A DNA stretch of 64,000 nt from Corynebacterium sp. ACRQK (GTDB lineage Bacteria; Actinomycetota; Actinomycetes; Mycobacteriales; Mycobacteriaceae), in NCBI RefSeq assembly GCF_022345965.1, contig NZ_JAKRMU010000006.1:103601-167600 (forward strand), written 5' to 3'. Below, in pieces: positions 1 to 9,501 of the stretch (its first letter is position 1; every line of letters begins with the position of its first letter). The notes below the pieces were generated by a model. It worked only from the letters and a program-made list of their open reading frames with translations. It ran no database searches and had not been told where the DNA came from. The position numbers and the translations under genes are program-made.

Positions 1-88
1 GCCCCTCGTTGTGGCCGCGCAGCAGCTCGTGGTCGGTTTGTTGCGCTGGCAGTGTGTTGCTCTTTGATCTTTGTGACGCCCCCAGCAT
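1..88 (-). CDS. sigM: ECF sigma factor SigM, N-terminal fragment
   Basis: Only the first ~29 codons are in the window; the gene continues past base 1. Reading on the minus strand from an ATG at 88 (another ATG is at 91) gives a short basic, disordered lead followed by TDHELLRGHNEG, which matches the first helix of group IV sigma factors. A purine-rich AGGGGG lies about 6 nt before the ATG at 88. Position just downstream of murJ is the conserved place of sigM in Mycobacterium and Corynebacterium, where it directs a disulfide/oxidative-stress regulon. The codons GASQRSK are encoded by one copy of the dispersed GGGCGTCA motif. Identity rests on few residues plus synteny. Confidence 0.6.
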   Translation of the reverse strand, partial: MLGASQRSKSNTLPAQQTDHELLRGHNEG

Positions 89-184
89 CATCTTCCCCCT
101 TGTGTGTCTTCGGGAGCCATGCCGCCCCCCGTGCCCAACACTTTATTCATCGGCGGGCAGATTGTGGGTTTGAAGTTCCTGGCC

Positions 185-193
185 TGTGGATAA
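185..193 (-). promoter_or_regulatory. Single DnaA box (TGTGGATAA)
   Basis: A perfect match to the DnaA box TTATCCACA on the minus strand, in the sigM-murJ gap. It is isolated here and its role is unknown. Confidence 0.35.
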
Positions 194-201
194 CTGGGAA
201 C

Positions 202-243
202 GGCGCCTGCCTCATTGTGAACTTCACAGTTGAGGCAGGCGCC
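202..243 (-). terminator. Strong hairpin after murJ
   Basis: A perfect 13-bp stem (GGCGCCTGCCTCA pairing with TGAGGCAGGCGCC) whose 16-nt loop itself holds a second small palindrome (TGTGAA/TTCACA). It starts 23 nt after the murJ stop codon, so it probably ends or processes the murJ transcript before sigM. No clear U-tract follows on the minus strand, so it may act as an mRNA 3' end stabiliser or partial terminator. Confidence 0.55.
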
Positions 244-266
244 GTGATGCGCTATAGGCTGGCGGT

Positions 267-3200
267 CTATTCGACCGGCTGTACGGGACGTGCGGGGCGA
301 GAGCCCTCTTCCGTGTTGCCCTCGCTGACGTCCGAGTTGTCGGTGCCGGAGGTATCCCCACCGGCATTTTCGTCGCTGGTCTGGTCCAGCCAGTTGCCGG
401 CGGCGGTAACCTCAGCCAACGTGGCGGACTTCGGCAGCGGCAGGCCGGTGATCCAGATCAGCAGGCGGTTGCCCTTGGCGGCGCTGACCTTATCGGTATC
501 GTATTTGCCCTTTTCACGGCCCTTGTTGCTTCCCGCTGCGCCTTCGCTGTCGCCCTCGCCTGCATTTTCGCCCGGCGCGGCGGAGGAGTCTTCGCGGTCG
601 ACACCCCAGCTGGAGTCGCCAGTGGTGTCTGCGGTGTCCGCGCCCATGCCAGCCAGGTTCACGGTCGCGTCGGCGGAGTCCGCATGCATGGTCTTAAGAA
701 GCGTTGTCTGGTCCAGAGATGTCAGCTTTCCGTTGGCGTCGGCCTGCGCCAGGCGCAGCTCCAGGGTGGTTCCCCGGGTCAGGCCGCGCAGCTGAACCTG
801 CGACAGGGCGGTGCCTTCTGGCAGTGTCATCAAAAGACCAATTCCGGGCTTCGTGGTGCCAGGCTGGCCACCTAGCTGCACTGATGCCGGGTTGGACTGC
901 CAGAACGTCTCGGGGTCGCCGTCGGTGATAAGACGCGCCAGATCTGGGCGGTCCAGCGGCCAGTTCACATCGGCGGGCAGCCACTCGAGGGGCCGGCCCA
1001 GAGGGACCTCCGCCGGATCCACGCCACGGACGGCTTGCGCACCCTGGCGCAGCGAATCGGTGGACAGTGGCGAATCCTTCCGGTCGCCGCCGACCACGCT
1101 GATCACCGCCGCTACTAGCGCGGCGACAACCAACACGGAGACGAAAGCGATAGCCGCGGCGGCTGCCATGCCCACCGGGCGGTTGCCGCGGGCTCCGAAG
1201 CCGGATTGCGCGCTTGGGTCCGGGGTTTGATCCTCCTCGATCGCCAGGTCACCTGCCTTTAGCTCTCGCAGATCCTTTGCTACCTTGCGCAGGTCCTCCG
1301 GACCCACCTTCTCGCCGTCGAGCTCGTGGATCTTCTTGTAGATGCGGGTGAGGTCCTCCGGCACCTCCTCGTAGGGGACGTGCTCCAGCAACAGGCGCAG
1401 CGCAACGGCCACGCCGTGGGCATCCTGTGCCGTGTCATCGTTCGGTAGCACACCCGGGAAGGCCAGCACGGCCGCGCCATCGGTGCCGATGCGCACGCGG
1501 TCGCGGTGATCCAAGCCCAGTGAGGTGCCACTGTCCTCGGCCTGCGCGGCAGCGTCGGCCAGGGAGGACACGGCGAAGGCCGCCGCCAGCGGCTCTGGTT
1601 GGCTTTCCGCCACGGTGGTCAGCGGGGAACCCTGTACCCAGCGGGAAACAATGACCACCAGGTTGCCATAGTCGATTACACGGTTAACCTGTGCCATACC
1701 CGGCACGTTGAACTGCTTAAGCTTCGCGGATAGGCGCAGCATCTCGTCCTTCGCGCGTGCCACTTCCACGCCGTTGACAGGCACGGATACGCCGGGGGCG
1801 ACCTGCGAGCGGGCATAAGCCACCGGATCCATGATGGTCAGAGCCACAATGTCGCCGGTGGCCAGCTCGCGACCCTGCCAGAACCGGGCGGCAGACCAAC
1901 CGCCGTGGTCGGCGAGCAGACGGTAGCGGCCCTCCAGCAGTGGAGCGCCCGGTACCAAGCGTGGACCGCGCACCCGGCCAGCCGCCAGTGGCGGCAGCGC
2001 CACGCCGGCCATCATGTGGTCCAGAGCAATGGCCTCCCGGGCGGCCAACTCCTGGGCCGACAGGCGACGGGGCTGGTCCACTTCGCTGGGTTGCTCGTCG
2101 CTGGGGAGTGGGCGTCGGGAAGGAAGAACCCGCGACATACCCGGGATGCGCGACAGGGCACCCACCAGGGTTTGGATCTCCGGCAGCGGGGCGCGCACCA
2201 GGATCAGCCCGGTCACACCCAGGAACAGCACGCCGGCGATGAGCAGGCGGATGACGAACCAGGGGTTGGTGAGCGCCGGGAAGGCGAAGTGCGTCAGCAG
2301 CACATCCACGCGCCAGGCGACCAGCGCACCGATCAGCGAGGAACCCAGCGCCCACAGCACGGTCTTCGTTACCTTGCGGAACTGCAGGTCCCCCAGCGAG
2401 CGCCGCAATAGACGGTCGCCGATGATCGCGCCGGCCATAAAGCCCAGGCCATTGGCCGCACCCAGCAGCACCACGACCAGGCGTGGCTCGGTGGCGATCT
2501 GCGGGGCGATGTAGGCGAAGGTCAGCTTCGTCGCGGTAATTCCCGCGATGATGAAGGTGGGGGTCCAGACTTCCTCGCGGGCGTAGAACACGCGCAGGTG
2601 CAGCAGCACCAGGGCGTAGGGAATCAGGGTGAACGCGGAGAAGCTGATGGTCCAGCCCAGCACGTTCGCATCATCCAGGGAGAACTCCTTGTAGGCGAAC
2701 AGCGCGGCGGAGATCAATGTGCCAAAGCAGGTGAAGAAGACGATGATCGGCACCATGGCCAGCATCGTCAGCTTCGAGGCGACGGTCAGGTCGCGCACCA
2801 CGGCCTTGTCGTCGCCCTCCGCGGCATTCCGGGAAAGACGGGGCATGACGGCCGTAAGCAGCGTCACGCCGATCACGCCATAAGGCATTTGCAGCAGCTG
2901 CCAAGCCTGCATGTAGATGGTCGGTGCGACCTCCCAGGTGTCGGAGGCGATGCGGTTATTCAGCAGCCAACCGACCTGGGAGATGGCCACGTACACGACG
3001 ATGGCGATGGCCATGCCGCCGAAGGACTTCAGGCGCTCGTCAATCCCCCACAGCGGGCGCAGGTTAATGCCAGCCTTGCGTAGGAAGGGCACCATGATCA
3101 GCGCCTGCATGACCACGCCCGCGGTGGTGCCCAGGCCCAGCAGCAGCACGTGCGGGTCGGTGATGGTCACATTGTCCGTGGGCTGCAGTTTGGTATCCCG

Positions 3201-4079
3201 CGGCAGGAACATGTACAGCCCCAGCACGGCGAGCGTGACCACGTTGTTGGCCACAGGCGCCCACGCGCCGGGTTTGAATACTCCCTTGGTGTTCAAAATC
3301 GCCATGAACACGGCAAACATGGCGTAGAACATGATCTGCGGCAGCACCAGGTAGGCGAATGCCGTGGACATGCCGATGTTCACGTGGCCCTCGGAATCCA
3401 GGCTCATGCGCACCAGCAGCGGCGCGCATGCCACGGAGACCAGGGTGATGACCAGGGTAAGCGAGAACGTGAGCGTCAAAAGTCTTCGTATAAACGCCTC
3501 GCCGCGGTCCGCGTCCTCCTTCTCGGCGCGCACCAGCACGGGCACCACCAGGGAGGTCAGCACGGCACCGAGCACCAGCTCAGTCACCAGGTTCGGCAGC
3601 GTGTTGGCCGTGTTGAAGGCACTGGCCACCGCACCGCCCAGCGCGGAGGCGATGAACACCGTGCGCAGGAATCCCGTGATGCGGCTGATCAGGGTGGCGA
3701 TGGCCATGGAGCCGCCGGCGCGGACGATCTGCTCGTCGCTCTGCTTCTGGTTCTGGTTGTCTGTGTTGCCATTGCTGGCGCCGTTACCGTCGCTATCGGT
3801 CGGCTCGTCGGTTGCGGTCGCGGTGGCAGCACTGGCAGCGGTCGCGGTACCCGCGGTTGCCGCTACGGCAGTGCCGTTGCCGTTGTGGGCACCGTCGTGC
3901 TGGTCACCATTGCTCTGGGTCGGGCTGTTTTGTGACGCCCCGTCTCCACCCGTCGGCGCCCCAGCCTTCGTGCGGTCTTTCTTCGGCGCTAGCGCCGGCG
4001 GCTGGGTCGCACGGAAACGTCCGCGCTGTCCGGCCGAGGGCTTAGCCGGTTGGTCTTCCCTCTCTTGCTCAGAAGTCAC
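267..4079 (-). CDS. murJ: MurJ lipid II flippase with pseudokinase domain
   Basis: About 1270 residues. A disordered N-terminus rich in Thr, Ala, Gly and Asn (to ~115) precedes the MurJ/MviN transmembrane core (~119-660) that moves lipid II across the membrane. A protein-kinase-like domain (~715-940, from EGRYRLLADHGGW) lacks recognisable kinase catalytic motifs, then a single membrane helix (~968-995) and an extracellular domain follow. This is the layout of M. tuberculosis MviN, whose phosphorylated pseudokinase recruits FhaA. I place the start at GTG 4079; a TTG at 4100 is an in-frame alternative. The gene is last in a minus-strand set (Nudix, DUF6049, murJ), 53 nt after the DUF6049 stop. 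The N-terminal GASQNS is written by a copy of the dispersed motif. Confidence 0.93.
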   Translation of the reverse strand: MTSEQEREDQPAKPSAGQRGRFRATQPPALAPKKDRTKAGAPTGGDGASQNSPTQSNGDQHDGAHNGNGTAVAATAGTATAASAATATATDEPTDSDGNGASNGNTDNQNQKQSDEQIVRAGGSMAIATLISRITGFLRTVFIASALGGAVASAFNTANTLPNLVTELVLGAVLTSLVVPVLVRAEKEDADRGEAFIRRLLTLTFSLTLVITLVSVACAPLLVRMSLDSEGHVNIGMSTAFAYLVLPQIMFYAMFAVFMAILNTKGVFKPGAWAPVANNVVTLAVLGLYMFLPRDTKLQPTDNVTITDPHVLLLGLGTTAGVVMQALIMVPFLRKAGINLRPLWGIDERLKSFGGMAIAIVVYVAISQVGWLLNNRIASDTWEVAPTIYMQAWQLLQMPYGVIGVTLLTAVMPRLSRNAAEGDDKAVVRDLTVASKLTMLAMVPIIVFFTCFGTLISAALFAYKEFSLDDANVLGWTISFSAFTLIPYALVLLHLRVFYAREEVWTPTFIIAGITATKLTFAYIAPQIATEPRLVVVLLGAANGLGFMAGAIIGDRLLRRSLGDLQFRKVTKTVLWALGSSLIGALVAWRVDVLLTHFAFPALTNPWFVIRLLIAGVLFLGVTGLILVRAPLPEIQTLVGALSRIPGMSRVLPSRRPLPSDEQPSEVDQPRRLSAQELAAREAIALDHMMAGVALPPLAAGRVRGPRLVPGAPLLEGRYRLLADHGGWSAARFWQGRELATGDIVALTIMDPVAYARSQVAPGVSVPVNGVEVARAKDEMLRLSAKLKQFNVPGMAQVNRVIDYGNLVVIVSRWVQGSPLTTVAESQPEPLAAAFAVSSLADAAAQAEDSGTSLGLDHRDRVRIGTDGAAVLAFPGVLPNDDTAQDAHGVAVALRLLLEHVPYEEVPEDLTRIYKKIHELDGEKVGPEDLRKVAKDLRELKAGDLAIEEDQTPDPSAQSGFGARGNRPVGMAAAAAIAFVSVLVVAALVAAVISVVGGDRKDSPLSTDSLRQGAQAVRGVDPAEVPLGRPLEWLPADVNWPLDRPDLARLITDGDPETFWQSNPASVQLGGQPGTTKPGIGLLMTLPEGTALSQVQLRGLTRGTTLELRLAQADANGKLTSLDQTTLLKTMHADSADATVNLAGMGADTADTTGDSSWGVDREDSSAAPGENAGEGDSEGAAGSNKGREKGKYDTDKVSAAKGNRLLIWITGLPLPKSATLAEVTAAGNWLDQTSDENAGGDTSGTDNSDVSEGNTEEGSRPARPVQPVE

Positions 4080-4132
4080 TACTCCATCTTTATGCAACAA
4101 TCGTGCATTCCCTAACGGAGCCCCGGGCGTGT

Positions 4133-6880
4133 CTAGTTTTGATCGCCCTCCTGCGGGCGCGGGGCGGGTCGCAGCGCAGTGGCTGTACTGCGCTTAGTAG
4201 CAAGCCCGCTCCGGCGATCCCACAGCATCTTGCCCGCCGCGCCGATGCCCAGCAGCAGCACGGCGATGATGGTCACCCCGCGGGAGGACAGCCCCGGCAC
4301 GGACTGCACACGCAGCTCCACCGGATCCGAAATGCGGGTTCCGTCTTCCAGATCTCCCTTGCCTTCCTGACTGTTGGTCGCCAGCCACAAAGATAGGTTG
4401 ACCTGCTCGGACGTGTCCGCAATATCGGTGGTTAGTGACCAGGTGATGGAGCCCTTAGCCGGGATCGTCGGCGAGGCCGTGGAATCCACGTGGACGGTGA
4501 CATCCGTGTCGGCGTCAGAAGAATAACCAACCTTGGCTGTCACCGGCAGGGGCAGTCCATTGCGCGCAACAACCAGCAACGGCGAGGAATCCGACGTGCG
4601 GGTAAAGACATTGCCCGGCGGCAGCAGGCTGATGGAGCGGCGCAGCTGGGAGGTGACCTGCCCCACGCGGGCGAGATTGGTGCCGAGTTGCTCACGCAGG
4701 ACGTCCACGTGGTCGCGCTCGCGCTTGCGGTAGGTGGAAAGGCCACGCAGAAGATCGGAAAACAGGGGGCTGGTGAAGCCCTCGCGGGTCAGCGCAATGG
4801 TGGAATCATTCTGCATAAACAACGTAAGCTCCCGCAGCTTGCGGGCGGCATCCGCCACCGTTCCGAGGTAAGGCGAGGAGTACGCACCGGGGTCGGTGTA
4901 AGGCACCGTGGTGCTGCCGGAGCTCACATCCGCCAGCTCGATGTCGCGGGGCTGCACGGCTTCCGGCAGCGGGGCGGGAGTGGCCGAGTGATCGTCCAGG
5001 TGCTGGCTAATGGTCTGCAGGAAGCTGCTGGCCTGGGTCTTGTTCACGGACCACGCGGCGGGCGGTACGGCGAGGGTCGGGCGGCCGGAGTCGAGCTCCA
5101 GGTTCAGCACTGCTTGCGCGCTGGCCAGGCGGGCGACAGCGCTATCGTCGGCGAGGTTAAAGCGCAGGTCAGGGTTGGAGTACGCGGCAATCTCCGGGTG
5201 CTCGCCAGTGGCCTTGAGTACCGTGCCGAGGTCCGCGGAGTACGTTAGTGCGGTGGCGGTGGTCTTCGCACTGTCGGTCTGCGCGCCGGGGAGGTTCACC
5301 AGACGTTGGTTCCATGCCTCGTCGGTGGGGTTGGCGCGGTCGATGCTATCTGGACCTGCGTCGCCGGGATCTTGTTCGGGTGCGGCCGCGGGCTGTTCGA
5401 TATTTACCGTGTTCTCCGCCACCAGCGCGGTGACGTGCCCGGCCTGCGGAATTGCCGGTTTACCCTGCACAGTCTGCTCAAACCGGCGTGATTCGTCGGT
5501 CTCTACCGGCTCCACACCCTCCGGAGTTTTGCTGATTCCCGCCGCCAGCACCTGCTGCGCCTCGGGGGAGACGTAGCCGGAGTCCGGGATCACCACGTTT
5601 TGCGTCGGCACCACGCCCAGGATCCGCTGAATCACCTCGGTACCCGTGCCTAGCGCGCGCACGCGGAGCCAGTCGGAATCCACCTGCGAAAGCCCATTGA
5701 TATCTGCTCCGGCGTACGGCAACGCCACCGAGCAGTTGCTCTGTACGACTTCCCGCAGGTCAGCGATCCATTTCTTCGCATCCGCGTTGCCGGGCATGTG
5801 CTGGGCGTCTACCTCCTTGCCACCCAGGATCTCGTCCCAAGAGTCGCGCAGCCGCTGCGGCTCCTCCACCGGGTCAGGCGCGCGCTCGCCCACGTAATAG
5901 CCCTCGGCCAGGCGGTTTACTGTATCCAGTAGTTCCGGGTCGATGGCGATGCACGTCGCCTGCTTCAGCTTGGTCGACTCCGCCTCGCGGTACGCATCCA
6001 GCAGCCCCCGCAGCCTGCCGCCCTTGCCGACCTCGGCCGCCAGCACGTCCTTCGTCACAAACGCGGGCCGCCGCTTCGGCGCGTCGCCCGTCTGCCCCGC
6101 CGCCATGTACGTCTGCCCCGCCAGCGGATACACGACCGTCACTGGGGTGCTGGGTTGGTCTTCCTTTCTTGTGGACGCCCCCACGCTCAGCGTTGTTCGC
6201 GCCACCGCCAGGTACTGCGCGCTCCCCTGCCCTGGGTCTTCCGGGTTCGTGTCCTGACCGCTCAGGCTAAACAACAGGGGATAAGCGCCGGGTTCCTCAA
6301 AAGCATTGGGCGGAAGGTTTAGCGGTTGGGGTGAGGGGGCGTCATGAGAAGAGTCGATGGAGATACCGGCCGCAGGAAGAGTGACCGTGACCTCGCGCGT
6401 CTCACCTGGCCCGAGTGTGCCGTCGAGCTGCAGAGGTTGGCTACTGAGGGAGTATTCGCCCTGGTTAGCAAGCTGCGCGACGCGCACCTCCGCGGCAGTG
6501 GTGGCCGAGCGATAGAACAAAGTGATCGAAAGGTTGCTGAGCGCATGTGAGCGATCATTGTGGATGCGCAGAGTGTAGGTCTGGCCGGCGGCGGCATGAA
6601 CGCTGGAGCTGGTGCCGATGCCGATGATCTCTAAGTCCACGTCTTGCTGCGGATCCGTCGCGCGAGCCAGCGGGTTGGCCCAGTTGGAATCCTCATGAGC
6701 AGAGGGGTCGGTGGGGTCCGCGGCCCGCCCCTGGGCGGAGTTTTGAGTGGTGGAGGCCGAGGGGACGTCTTTAATAGGGTCAGCAACCACCGGGGCCACG
6801 GGCAGGGCGAAAAGGCCACAGAGCGCGACAGAAACACCAAACGCCGTGCAGGCGTGGGGGAATCTAGACATTGCGCTCAC
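4133..6880 (-). CDS. DUF6049 family secreted membrane-anchored protein
   Basis: 915 residues. An N-terminal signal sequence (hydrophobic ~12-33, ending near PVVADP) and one C-terminal helix (VTIIAVLLLGIGAAGKML) followed by a basic tail show an extracellular protein anchored in the membrane. The middle has beta-sandwich-like stretches and no enzyme motif that I recognise. It is the positional counterpart of M. tuberculosis Rv3909, always beside murJ, so a role in envelope assembly with MurJ is inferred. AAAGGTGAG lies 5-6 nt before the ATG. In-frame HDAPSPQP (~residue 180) is encoded by a copy of the dispersed GGGCGTCA motif. Confidence 0.82.
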   Translation of the reverse strand: MSAMSRFPHACTAFGVSVALCGLFALPVAPVVADPIKDVPSASTTQNSAQGRAADPTDPSAHEDSNWANPLARATDPQQDVDLEIIGIGTSSSVHAAAGQTYTLRIHNDRSHALSNLSITLFYRSATTAAEVRVAQLANQGEYSLSSQPLQLDGTLGPGETREVTVTLPAAGISIDSSHDAPSPQPLNLPPNAFEEPGAYPLLFSLSGQDTNPEDPGQGSAQYLAVARTTLSVGASTRKEDQPSTPVTVVYPLAGQTYMAAGQTGDAPKRRPAFVTKDVLAAEVGKGGRLRGLLDAYREAESTKLKQATCIAIDPELLDTVNRLAEGYYVGERAPDPVEEPQRLRDSWDEILGGKEVDAQHMPGNADAKKWIADLREVVQSNCSVALPYAGADINGLSQVDSDWLRVRALGTGTEVIQRILGVVPTQNVVIPDSGYVSPEAQQVLAAGISKTPEGVEPVETDESRRFEQTVQGKPAIPQAGHVTALVAENTVNIEQPAAAPEQDPGDAGPDSIDRANPTDEAWNQRLVNLPGAQTDSAKTTATALTYSADLGTVLKATGEHPEIAAYSNPDLRFNLADDSAVARLASAQAVLNLELDSGRPTLAVPPAAWSVNKTQASSFLQTISQHLDDHSATPAPLPEAVQPRDIELADVSSGSTTVPYTDPGAYSSPYLGTVADAARKLRELTLFMQNDSTIALTREGFTSPLFSDLLRGLSTYRKRERDHVDVLREQLGTNLARVGQVTSQLRRSISLLPPGNVFTRTSDSSPLLVVARNGLPLPVTAKVGYSSDADTDVTVHVDSTASPTIPAKGSITWSLTTDIADTSEQVNLSLWLATNSQEGKGDLEDGTRISDPVELRVQSVPGLSSRGVTIIAVLLLGIGAAGKMLWDRRSGLATKRSTATALRPAPRPQEGDQN

Positions 6881-6972
6881 CTTTGTGCACGATTACATGC
6901 TTACGTAAGTAATTAGTAGTTGTTAGTCGCCAATAGTTCTAACAGCCTGGGCTGGCAATCCGTTAGCGCTCC

Positions 6973-7734
6973 TTAGCGTGGCGTGGCACGGCCAGCGTCG
7001 GCCTCTGCACGCGCCAGGTCAGCGAGGTTATCGAAGGCTTGGCGAGCAAGGCGCCGCTCGTCGGCGTAGGCCAGGTGCTCGATTAGGCGATTAACGGGTA
7101 GCCAGCGAACCTCGGTGACCTCCGGGTCTTCGTCGTTCAGGTCCCCATCGACATAGCGAAGCAGGTGGTGGTGGACGGTTTTGTGGATACGGATGCCTTC
7201 GGAGACGAACCAGTAGTCGATGGTGCCGAGGTCGGCGATGACCTCCCCGGCTACGCCCGTTTCCTCCCACACCTCGCGCTCGGCGGTGGCGTGCTGGGAT
7301 TCGTTTGGCTCGATGTGCCCCTTCGGCATGGACCACAACAGCCTGCCACGGCGATCCAGGCGACCGATAAGAGCCACATAGATTGCGGAGAAGTCGACTT
7401 CGCCATTGGGCTGCACGGCTTCCGCCAGGCCGGAAAGTACCAGGCCACCCGCCGAGGTCTCCACGGAGATCGGCAGGCTGGAGTGCTCGTCGAAAGAACG
7501 CGGGCGCGAGTTGCTGCGGTTGCGACTGTTGGAGTTGGCGCCCTTCTTGCGGTGCGACTGGTTCCGGTTGCTCTTGCGTTTGCCCTGGTTGGAGCTGTTC
7601 TGGGTGCTCTGGCCGCGCTGGCTGTTGCCCTGGCCGTTGCCTTGCTGCTGGCCGCTGCCAGAGCGGGGCCTTCTTCTTGAACGGCGGCGCCGGCGGCGGG
7701 GCGTGCCGTTTCCGGTGCTGTCGTTTCCACTCAT
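6973..7734 (-). CDS. Nudix hydrolase (MutT4-like)
   Basis: 253 residues. Residues 1-90 are a very basic, low-complexity tail of Arg, Ser, Gln, Asn and Gly that could bind nucleic acid. The Nudix fold follows, with a complete Nudix box at ~139-161 (GHIEPNE, then REVWEETGV), so Mg-dependent hydrolysis of a nucleoside-diphosphate-linked substrate is expected; the substrate cannot be told. It is the first gene of the minus-strand run to murJ, matching M. tuberculosis mutT4 (Rv3908) in order, and is divergent from the CCA-adding gene. The ATG lies 7 nt after a TATCGT box, so the mRNA is probably leaderless. Confidence 0.88.
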   Translation of the reverse strand: MSGNDSTGNGTPRRRRRRSRRRPRSGSGQQQGNGQGNSQRGQSTQNSSNQGKRKSNRNQSHRKKGANSNSRNRSNSRPRSFDEHSSLPISVETSAGGLVLSGLAEAVQPNGEVDFSAIYVALIGRLDRRGRLLWSMPKGHIEPNESQHATAEREVWEETGVAGEVIADLGTIDYWFVSEGIRIHKTVHHHLLRYVDGDLNDEDPEVTEVRWLPVNRLIEHLAYADERRLARQAFDNLADLARAEADAGRATPR

Positions 7735-7747
7735 TCTGATAACGATA
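7735..7747 (-). promoter_or_regulatory. Leaderless-type -10 (TATCGT) for Nudix gene
   Basis: TATCGT at 7747-7742 is separated by 7 nt from the ATG at 7734, and there is no Shine-Dalgarno, so transcription probably starts at the ATG. Confidence 0.45.
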
Positions 7748-7848
7748 GCCGGTTATCTGCGCAATGTGGAACTGAACGGAAGCGAATTCGTGGCTGAATG
7801 TGTAACTAGTTGCAGGTGGTGCGCCCGCACTGGCTTATGAGGGGGCCG

Positions 7849-7884
7849 TTGGCACGTCCAAGGGGGCTAGTAGAATCTGGCAAC
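7849..7884 (+). promoter_or_regulatory. Promoter of the CCA-adding gene
   Basis: TTGGCA (7849-7854), 16-bp spacer, TAGAAT (7871-7876), then 8 nt to the GTG at 7885. Near-consensus SigA spacing puts the transcript start at or next to the start codon. Confidence 0.65.
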
Positions 7885-9501
7885 GTGACGAAACCCGCCC
7901 ACTCCCCCGCAAACTCGGAACCTTCGCAACCCCCCAAGACGGCACAGCAGGCACGGCAGGCGCAGCCGGCCATTGCGTCGGCCAGCCCGCGCACCATTGA
8001 AGGCATGCTGCAGGAGGCCTTTACATCCTTGCGCGCCCTCGACCGCGACCTTTTGCCACTCACCCAGGCTTTCCACGACGCTGGCTACAGCCTCTACCTC
8101 GTTGGCGGGTCGGTACGCGACGCTCTGCTGGGGCGCCTCTCCCACGACCTGGACTTCACTACGGACGCCCGGCCGCAGACCATCGTCGACATTGTCACGC
8201 CCCTGGCAGAGACAGTATGGGACACGGGCATTGAATATGGCACCGTATCCGCGCTGGTCAAGGGACAGATCCTGGAGATCACCACCTTCCGCGCCGACCA
8301 ATACGACGGCCAGTCCCGCAACCCCGAGGTCTCCTTCGGCGACAGCCTCGACGGAGACCTCATCCGCCGCGACTTTCGCGCTAACGCCATAGCCCTGGAG
8401 CTCTCCTCCGACGGAAACCACCAGCTCCGTGACCCCCTAAACGGCCTCGAAGACCTCCAGACCGGAGTGCTAGACACCCCCGATAGCCCGGAGATCAGCT
8501 TCAACGACGACCCGCTGCGCATGCTCCGCGCGTGCCGATTCGTCTCCCAGCTGGAGTTCGGCGTCACCAAGAGAGTCAAGGAAGCAATGACGGCGATGAG
8601 CGAGCAGATCAGCCGCATCACCGTCGAGCGCGTGGCCGTCGAACTGAACAAACTGATGCTCGGCGCGGCACCGTGGGTGGGCCTGGACCTGATGGTCGAG
8701 ACCGGGCTGGCCGACCACGTGCTGCCGGAGCTGCCAGCTCTGAAGCTCACGCAGGACGAGCACCGGCAGCACAAGGACGTGTACTGGCACTCGCTGAAGG
8801 TGCTGCGCAACGCCGTGAACCTGGAAGCCGAGCGCGGGTTGGAGCCCTCGCTGGAACTGCGCATGGCCGCGCTGCTGCACGACATCGGCAAGCCCGACAC
8901 CAGGGCTTTTACCGAATCCGGCGCGGTGACCTTCCACCAGCACGAAGTCGTGGGCGCGCGCATCACCCGCCGTCGCCTGCGCAAGCTCAAGTACTCCAAG
9001 CAGCACGTTCAGGACATCGGCCAGCTGGTATTTCTGCACATGCGGTTCCACGGCTACGCGGACACGCAAAGCAAGGGGCAGAACCAGGATGCCCGCCGCG
9101 GCGTGGGTGAAAAGGACAACAACGAATCCACTTGGACCGATTCCGCCGTACGCCGTTATGTCAACGACGCCGGCGAGCTGCTGCCACTGTTGCACCTTCT
9201 GGTTCGCGCCGACTGCACCACCCGCAATCAGCGAAAAGCCCAGAGGCTGCAGCGCACCTACGATAATTTGGAAAAGCGTATCGAGCAGCTGCAGGAGCAG
9301 GAGGACCTCGCCGCCGTCCGCCCCGACCTGGATGGCAACGAGATCATGCAGATCTTGGACCTCAAGCCCGGCCCCGATGTGGGCAAGGCCTGGGCATACT
9401 TGAAGGAGCTGCGGCTGGATCGCGGGCCGATGGAGCGTGAGGACGCCATCGCCGCGCTGAAACAATGGTGGGGCGAACAGAGAGGTGGGTCGCAAAAGTG
9501 A
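7885..9501 (+). CDS. pcnA: CCA tRNA nucleotidyltransferase
   Basis: 538 residues from GTG 7885. It adds or repairs the 3' CCA end of tRNAs from CTP and ATP. The nucleotidyltransferase motif LVGGSVRDALLG with the metal-binding DLDFTT pair is near residues 70-90. An HD domain (ALLHDIGKPDTR, ~327-338) follows, typical of actinobacterial enzymes. The start was chosen because a good -35/-10 promoter ends 8 nt before this GTG; upstream in-frame codons would precede the predicted transcript start. Its stop overlaps the next gene's GTG (GTGA), so the two are translationally coupled. Confidence 0.93.
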   Translation: MTKPAHSPANSEPSQPPKTAQQARQAQPAIASASPRTIEGMLQEAFTSLRALDRDLLPLTQAFHDAGYSLYLVGGSVRDALLGRLSHDLDFTTDARPQTIVDIVTPLAETVWDTGIEYGTVSALVKGQILEITTFRADQYDGQSRNPEVSFGDSLDGDLIRRDFRANAIALELSSDGNHQLRDPLNGLEDLQTGVLDTPDSPEISFNDDPLRMLRACRFVSQLEFGVTKRVKEAMTAMSEQISRITVERVAVELNKLMLGAAPWVGLDLMVETGLADHVLPELPALKLTQDEHRQHKDVYWHSLKVLRNAVNLEAERGLEPSLELRMAALLHDIGKPDTRAFTESGAVTFHQHEVVGARITRRRLRKLKYSKQHVQDIGQLVFLHMRFHGYADTQSKGQNQDARRGVGEKDNNESTWTDSAVRRYVNDAGELLPLLHLLVRADCTTRNQRKAQRLQRTYDNLEKRIEQLQEQEDLAAVRPDLDGNEIMQILDLKPGPDVGKAWAYLKELRLDRGPMEREDAIAALKQWWGEQRGGSQK

